A DNA stretch of 10,626 bases from Chromatiales bacterium (lineage in GTDB: Bacteria; Pseudomonadota; Gammaproteobacteria; CAMYNG01). Positions within the stretch are counted from its first letter, which is position 1. Every line of letters starts with the position of its first letter. The DNA lies in contig JALUTW010000247.1 in assembly GCA_027021685.1 (NCBI GenBank), positions 1 to 10,626 on the forward strand, written 5' to 3'. Positions 6,161 through 10,626 of the stretch are shown one piece after another. The notes under the pieces are model-generated. The model was given only the letters and a program-made list of their open reading frames with translations. It was not told where the DNA came from and ran no database searches. Both the position numbers and the translations under genes were made by a program.

Positions 6161-6168
6161 CTCCCCTT
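6161..6168 (-). promoter_or_regulatory. Ribosome-binding site choosing the 6151 start
   Basis: On the minus strand AAGGGGAG lies 9 bases before the ATG at 6151. It would fall inside the coding region if the upstream ATG at 6184 were used. Confidence 0.6.
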
Positions 6169-6182
6169 CAGGAAAGCGGGGC

Positions 6183-6188
6183 ATTATA
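6183..6188 (-). promoter_or_regulatory. Candidate -10 box for the reductase-like gene
   Basis: The minus strand reads TATAAT here, a full sigma-70 -10 consensus in otherwise very GC-rich DNA. It would start transcription about 25 bases before the ATG, just ahead of the ribosome-binding site. No good -35 box is seen at 16-18 bases, so the call rests on the -10 alone. Confidence 0.45.
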
Positions 6189-6302
6189 GCACCGGCCGGT
6201 TGCCTGCCCGGTTTGCGGGCGGGGCGACCTTTTCCGGCATCCTGCTAAGATGAACTCATCATGGAGCACATTAGAACCTATCTCGGAATTCCCCACGGCC
6301 GC

Positions 6303-6404
6303 GCGCCTGGCGATTTTCGGTGGGAGCTGACGGGTATGGCGGCACGAAAAGGCAATCCCGGCATTTTGGCCACGGAGGGCGGTGGGGGTGAAAATCGCCG
6401 GCGC
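6303..6404 (+). other. Long inverted repeat 1 in the divergent spacer
   Basis: GGCGATTTTC (6309-6318) and GAAAATCGCC (6390-6399) are exact reverse complements. GCGCC (6303-6307) and GGCGC (6400-6404) extend the stem to 15 bp with one bulged T (6308). The 71-base interior contains GAAAAGGCAA (6346-6355), CGGG/CCCG (6331-6334, 6357-6360) and CCAC/GTGG (6370-6373, 6382-6385) as possible inner pairings. It lies upstream of the btuF-like gene. It could be a structured leader RNA, a small non-coding RNA or a mobile palindromic element. Confidence 0.5.
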
Positions 6405-6412
6405 CCCAGGGG

Positions 6413-6513
6413 GTTGCGAGCCACGGCCGCGCCGGCGGCGTTGCGCCGCTGGCCCGTACAATGAGTACTGTGCTGCGCGGCGCGCCTTGCCGGCGCGGCC
6501 GTGGGCTCACAAC
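6413..6513 (+). other. Long inverted repeat 2 in the divergent spacer
   Basis: Arms 6413-6436 and 6489-6513 pair over 23 bp, including 16 consecutive perfect pairs (6421-6436 with 6489-6504), one C-A mismatch and one bulged G (6505). A second stem, GCGCCGC/GCGGCGC (6443-6449 with 6477-6483), and a third, GTAC/GTAC (6456-6459 with 6465-6468), nest inside. The base of the structure ends 7 bases before the GTG start of the btuF-like gene. No T-run follows, so it is not a standard terminator. The rest of the 336-base spacer (6185-6292) holds the minus-strand promoter candidate and nothing else recognised. Confidence 0.55.
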
Positions 6514-6520
6514 GCGACAC

Positions 6521-7554
6521 GTGCGGAATTCTGAGACAGGTTCTGGGCACCGGAGGCGGTGGCCATGGCGGCTGCCGTGGCTGTTGGCGGTGGTCCCCGT
6601 CGTGGCCGGGGCCGGGGTGTCGGCCCGGGACCACGGCGGCCGCCTGGTGACCCTGGATGCCCCGGCCCGGCGCATCGTCACCCTGGCGCCCCATCTCACG
6701 GAACTGGTCTTCGCGGCCGGGGCCGGCGCCTTCCTCGTGGGCACCGTGGAGCACAGCGACTATCCTCCGCCCGCGCGGCGCCTGCCCAGGGTGGGAGGCG
6801 CCGGCGGGCTCGACCTGGAGGCCCTGGTGGCGCTGCGGCCGGACCTGGTGGCCGTGTGGCCGCCGGGGCTGCCGCCCGGCCAGGAGGCCCGGCTGGAGTC
6901 CCTGGGCGTGACGCTGTTTCGCAGCGAACCCCGCGATTTCGAGGACATCGCGCGCGACCTCGAAGCCCTCGGCCGCCTGGCCGGAACTCCGGCCCCGGCC
7001 CGGGCTGCGGCGGAGAAACTGCGCGCGCGGGTGGCGGCATTGCGGCGGCAGCACGCCGGGCGGCGTCCGGTGAGAGTGTTCTACCAGCTCTGGGACCAGC
7101 CGCTGATGACGGTGGGCGGTGGCCAGTTCATCAGCCGCGTGCTGGAACTGTGCGGGGCCGAAAACGTGTTCGCGGATCTCGCGGCGCCGGCACCGGTGGT
7201 GGAACGGGAGGCGGTGCTGGCGGCCCGGCCGGAGGCGATTCTCGCGGCCGCAGCGCCGGAGCGCTGGGCCGGGTGGCGGGCGCGCTGGCGGCGCTGGCCG
7301 GCCCTGCCGGCGGTGCGAAACGGGCACCTGTACCGGGTGGCCCCGGACCTGTTGCAGCGCCCCGGTCCCAGGCTGGTGGACGGCGCGGAGGCGGTGTGCC
7401 GGCGCCTGGCGCGGGTGCGCCGCGAGGATGCGGCGGCTAAAACCGCCGCCCGGCCAACCGATATGAAAAAGGATTCGGTGGGGGCAGTTCCGGCACCGGA
7501 CCACCCGGCACGGCCGGGGCAGTTCGATGGGGGAGACGGGGGAGGCCCAGTTCC

Positions 7555-7579
<25 letters not shown>
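6521..7579 (+). CDS. btuF: BtuF-like periplasmic cobalamin-type binding protein
   Basis: From the GTG at 6521 this is 352 residues. RRRWPWRLPWLLAVV, further hydrophobic residues and a GVSA cleavage motif (32-35) form a signal peptide. The mature part follows the class III binding-protein layout of BtuF: RIVTLAPHLTELVFAAGAG, VGTVEHSDYPPPARRLP, LEALVALRPDLVAVW, VFYQLWDQPLMTVGGG, FISRVLELCGAENVF and NGHLYRVAPDLLQRPGPR. BtuF binds vitamin B12 in the periplasm for BtuCD, but no permease or ATPase gene is nearby. The ATG at 6461 is possible but gives an overlong n-region and lies in a hairpin loop; neither start has a clear ribosome-binding site. About 50 residues after residue 300 (AAAKTAARPTDMKKDS onward) exceed the family and look disordered. 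The last 25 bases overlap the kinase gene. A related haem or iron-siderophore binder is the alternative. Confidence 0.8.
7538..7545 (+). promoter_or_regulatory. Ribosome-binding site for the histidine kinase
   Basis: GGGGGAGG lies 9 bases before the GTG at 7555, inside the end of the btuF-like gene. It supports the non-ATG start and translational coupling. Confidence 0.6.
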
Positions 7580-9231
<1,652 letters not shown>

Positions 9232-9252
9232 CCCCGTTTCCACCGGAGTGTG

Positions 9253-9285
9253 AACCGCGCCGCTTTTCGCGGCGGGGCGGCGGTT
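9253..9285 (+). terminator. Possible terminator hairpin after the kinase gene
   Basis: AACCGC (9253-9258) pairs with GCGGTT (9280-9285), and within it GCCGC (9259-9263) pairs with GCGGC (9269-9273), leaving GGGGCG partly bulged. It starts 22 bases after the kinase stop. No T-run follows, so intrinsic termination is uncertain. Confidence 0.3.
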
Positions 9286-9313
9286 GCACCGGCGGCGCGG
9301 GTATGTCTATAGT
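9284..9313 (+). promoter_or_regulatory. Candidate promoter for the TPP enzyme gene
   Basis: TTGCAC (9284-9289) and TATAGT (9308-9313) are 18 bases apart. The -10 matches sigma-70 consensus at five of six bases; the -35 matches only three. It sits in a locally AT-richer patch of the 238-base spacer and would give a leader of about 150 bases. Confidence 0.35.
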
Positions 9314-9354
9314 TGGTGCATCGGTTTAAGCGATTTTCCCGCCACGGCCGGGAG

Positions 9355-9448
9355 TTCGCGGCGACATGGGAGCCGGGAGTTGCGCCAGCGAAGGATATCC
9401 GCCGCACGGGCGGACGAGCGCCGCCACGTACTGCCGGGCGCGCGGTAC
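9355..9448 (+). promoter_or_regulatory. Run of three hairpins in the TPP-enzyme leader
   Basis: Three stems follow one another. TTCGCGGCG (9355-9363) pairs with 9383-9392 (9 bp, bulged A at 9387). TCCGCC/GGCGGA (9398-9403 with 9409-9414) has a 5-base loop. GTACTGC/GCGGTAC (9428-9434 with 9442-9448) has one G-U pair. GCCGGGAGTT is also directly repeated at 9347-9356 and 9372-9381. High G+C makes some pairing expected by chance. No TPP-riboswitch or T-box motif is visible. Confidence 0.35.
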
Positions 9449-9469
9449 GGGCGGTCATAGGTAGCCGTC

Positions 9470-10626
9470 ATGTCCGGCGGGCTGCCCGAAGATCTCAAGC
9501 CGGAGCGCAGCCAGGCCGCGGGCAGCGCCATCCCCGTCGCGGACACCGCCGATCTCCTGGTCGCGTACCTCGCCCAGCTCGGCGTGGAATACGTCTGGGG
9601 CGTGCCCGGCGGCGCCATCGAACCCCTGCTCAACGCCGTCGCCCGCGGCATGGCCCACGGCGGCCCGCGCCCGGTGGTGGCCCGCCACGAGACCGGGGCG
9701 GCCTTCATGGCCCATGGCTACCACTTGGCCACGGGCCGTCTCGGTGTCTGCTTCGCCACCACCGGCCCCGGTGCCACCAATCTCATCACCGGTGTGGCGA
9801 GTGCCTATGCCAACGAAGTTCCCATGCTCGTCTTGACTGCACAAACGGCACTGAAGAACTTCGGGCGTGGTGCATTGCAGGAGAGCAGTTGCACCGGCGT
9901 GGATACAGTGGGCATGTTCCGCCATTGCACCCGTTACAACACCCTGGTGAGTCACCCGGCGCAACTGGAGATCAAGCTGGCGCGGGCCATACTGGCTGCT
10001 TTTCAGCACCCGTACGGTCCGTCTCATCTCAGCCTCCCCATGGACGTTCTGAAGGCGCCTGCACCAGTATCCGACCCTTCGTTCGATCTTTCCCGCCAGA
10101 TCCATTCTCCTGCGCAGGTGGATCACCAGGCAGTCCAGGCTCTGGTTGAATTGTTGATGAAAGCACGTCATCCGGTCTTCGTGGTGGGGGCCGGCTGTGC
10201 CCAGGCGGTGGGCAGCCTGCTGGAGCTGGCAGTGCGGTTGCAGGCGGAGGTGGTGACCACGCCCCACGGCAAGGGGCTGGTGAGCCCCTATCATCCCCTG
10301 TATCGGGGGGTGTTCGGCTTTGCCGGCCATGCCGATGCCCGCCGTGCTCTCGCGGCAGACAATGCCGACCTCGTGGTGGCCGCGGGAACCAATCTCGGAG
10401 AGTGGGCCACCGAGGGTTGGGATCCGGAATTGCTCGTCAGCCGGAGGCTGGTGCATGTGGACGAATCCCGTTCCAACCTCCATCAGTCGCCCATGGCGCG
10501 GCTTCACGTGCACGGCAATCTCGTGGCCGTGTTCGATGCCCTGCTGGAGAAGGTGGAGGGGTCGAAAAAAATGCCGCGGGAAACCTCCATCCACGCCATG
10601 GCGGCCGAACACAAGGGCCCGCGCCG
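9470..10626 (+). CDS. Thiamine-pyrophosphate enzyme, acetolactate-synthase-like, 5' part
   Basis: The frame runs open from the ATG at 9470 to the window end, giving 385 residues of what is usually a 550-600-residue protein. The N-terminal Pyr domain shows LGVEYVWGVPGGAIEPLLNA and the catalytic Glu74 in ARHETGAAFMAHGY, which activates TPP, followed by ATTGPGATNLITGVA (96-110). The central domain begins near residue 215, with HPVFVVGAGCA, TTPHGKGLVSPYHPLYRG and DLVVAAGTNLGEW. The C-terminal TPP/metal-binding domain lies beyond the window. The layout fits acetolactate synthase and related decarboxylases or carboligases; the substrate is not determinable, and FGRGALQES at 131-139 differs from the usual synthase loop. 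AGG at 9459-9461 is only a weak ribosome-binding site. A leader of several hairpins precedes it. G+C drops within the gene from about 9820. Confidence 0.88.
   Translation, partial: MSGGLPEDLKPERSQAAGSAIPVADTADLLVAYLAQLGVEYVWGVPGGAIEPLLNAVARGMAHGGPRPVVARHETGAAFMAHGYHLATGRLGVCFATTGPGATNLITGVASAYANEVPMLVLTAQTALKNFGRGALQESSCTGVDTVGMFRHCTRYNTLVSHPAQLEIKLARAILAAFQHPYGPSHLSLPMDVLKAPAPVSDPSFDLSRQIHSPAQVDHQAVQALVELLMKARHPVFVVGAGCAQAVGSLLELAVRLQAEVVTTPHGKGLVSPYHPLYRGVFGFAGHADARRALAADNADLVVAAGTNLGEWATEGWDPELLVSRRLVHVDESRSNLHQSPMARLHVHGNLVAVFDALLEKVEGSKKMPRETSIHAMAAEHKGPR

Noticed and set aside
6340..6380. Cyclic-di-GMP-I riboswitch fragment
   Set aside because: AAAGGCAATCC and GGCCACGG recall pieces of the GEMM motif, but the central hairpin and the GGACGCAAAGCC segment are missing.
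6293..6513. Cobalamin riboswitch before the btuF-like gene
   Set aside because: GAAAAGGCAA at 6346-6355 differs by one base from the usual GAAAAGGGAA, but the CCGCAACTG core and the AGCCAGGAGACC-type B12 box were not found in the expected order. It remains open to a covariance search and is not annotated as such.
6413..6513. Integron attC-like site
   Set aside because: The arms end in GTTG and CAAC, but in the order GTT...AAC, the reverse of attC sites (RYYYAAC...GTTRRRY). No integrase or cassette genes are present.
9314..9469. TPP riboswitch in the TPP-enzyme leader
   Set aside because: The CTGAGA and ACCTGATCTGG-type thi-box motifs are absent.
9313..10149. A 278-codon open frame overlapping the TPP enzyme
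   Set aside because: It is out of frame with the clear TPP-enzyme reading frame at 9470, and its product is arginine-, glycine- and proline-rich, as expected for a shadow frame in GC-rich DNA.

Overview
The window looks like a chromosomal stretch of a GC-rich gammaproteobacterium. Most genes run near 70% G+C with dense GC-ending codons. The ampD-ampE pair is a proteobacterial cell-wall recycling arrangement, and a paired DUF1538 transporter followed by P-II-like and CBS genes fits halophilic or alkaliphilic purple-sulfur and sulfur-oxidising relatives (Chromatiales-like). The lineage is inference; no ribosomal marker is present.

Layout. Bases 1-462 hold the 3' end of a SUMF1/FGE-like gene. 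Bases 464-743 are gene-free and hold a composite repeat: purine-rich GAGGACGGAGGACA-type tracts, two near-identical palindromes and three CTCTGCG units. A low-GC orphan lipoprotein gene follows (828-1397). A tight plus-strand run then spans 1571-5359: two DUF1538 membrane proteins (UmpA/UmpB-like), a P-II-like protein, a CBS-pair protein, AmpD and AmpE. A convergent minus-strand gene (5372-6151) encodes a Rossmann-fold, ketopantoate-reductase-like protein. The divergent spacer 6185-6520 contains two long adjacent inverted repeats. Then come a BtuF-like periplasmic binding protein (6521-7579) overlapping a membrane sensor histidine kinase (7555-9231), a spacer with several hairpins, and the 5' part of an acetolactate-synthase-like TPP enzyme (9470 to the window end).

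How the genes may work together. UmpA and UmpB probably form a two-part cation/proton antiporter. The P-II-like and CBS proteins, translationally linked behind them, are good candidates for adenine-nucleotide-sensing control subunits. AmpD and AmpE sit at the end of the same run. The BtuF-like protein overlaps a histidine kinase and no permease or ATPase is nearby, so it may serve the kinase as a ligand receptor rather than, or as well as, serving vitamin B12 uptake.

The observations most worth following are the ump-P-II-CBS module with its own leader hairpin, the unexplained 220-base double stem-loop upstream of the btuF-like gene with a possible alternative pairing, and the composite repeat region.
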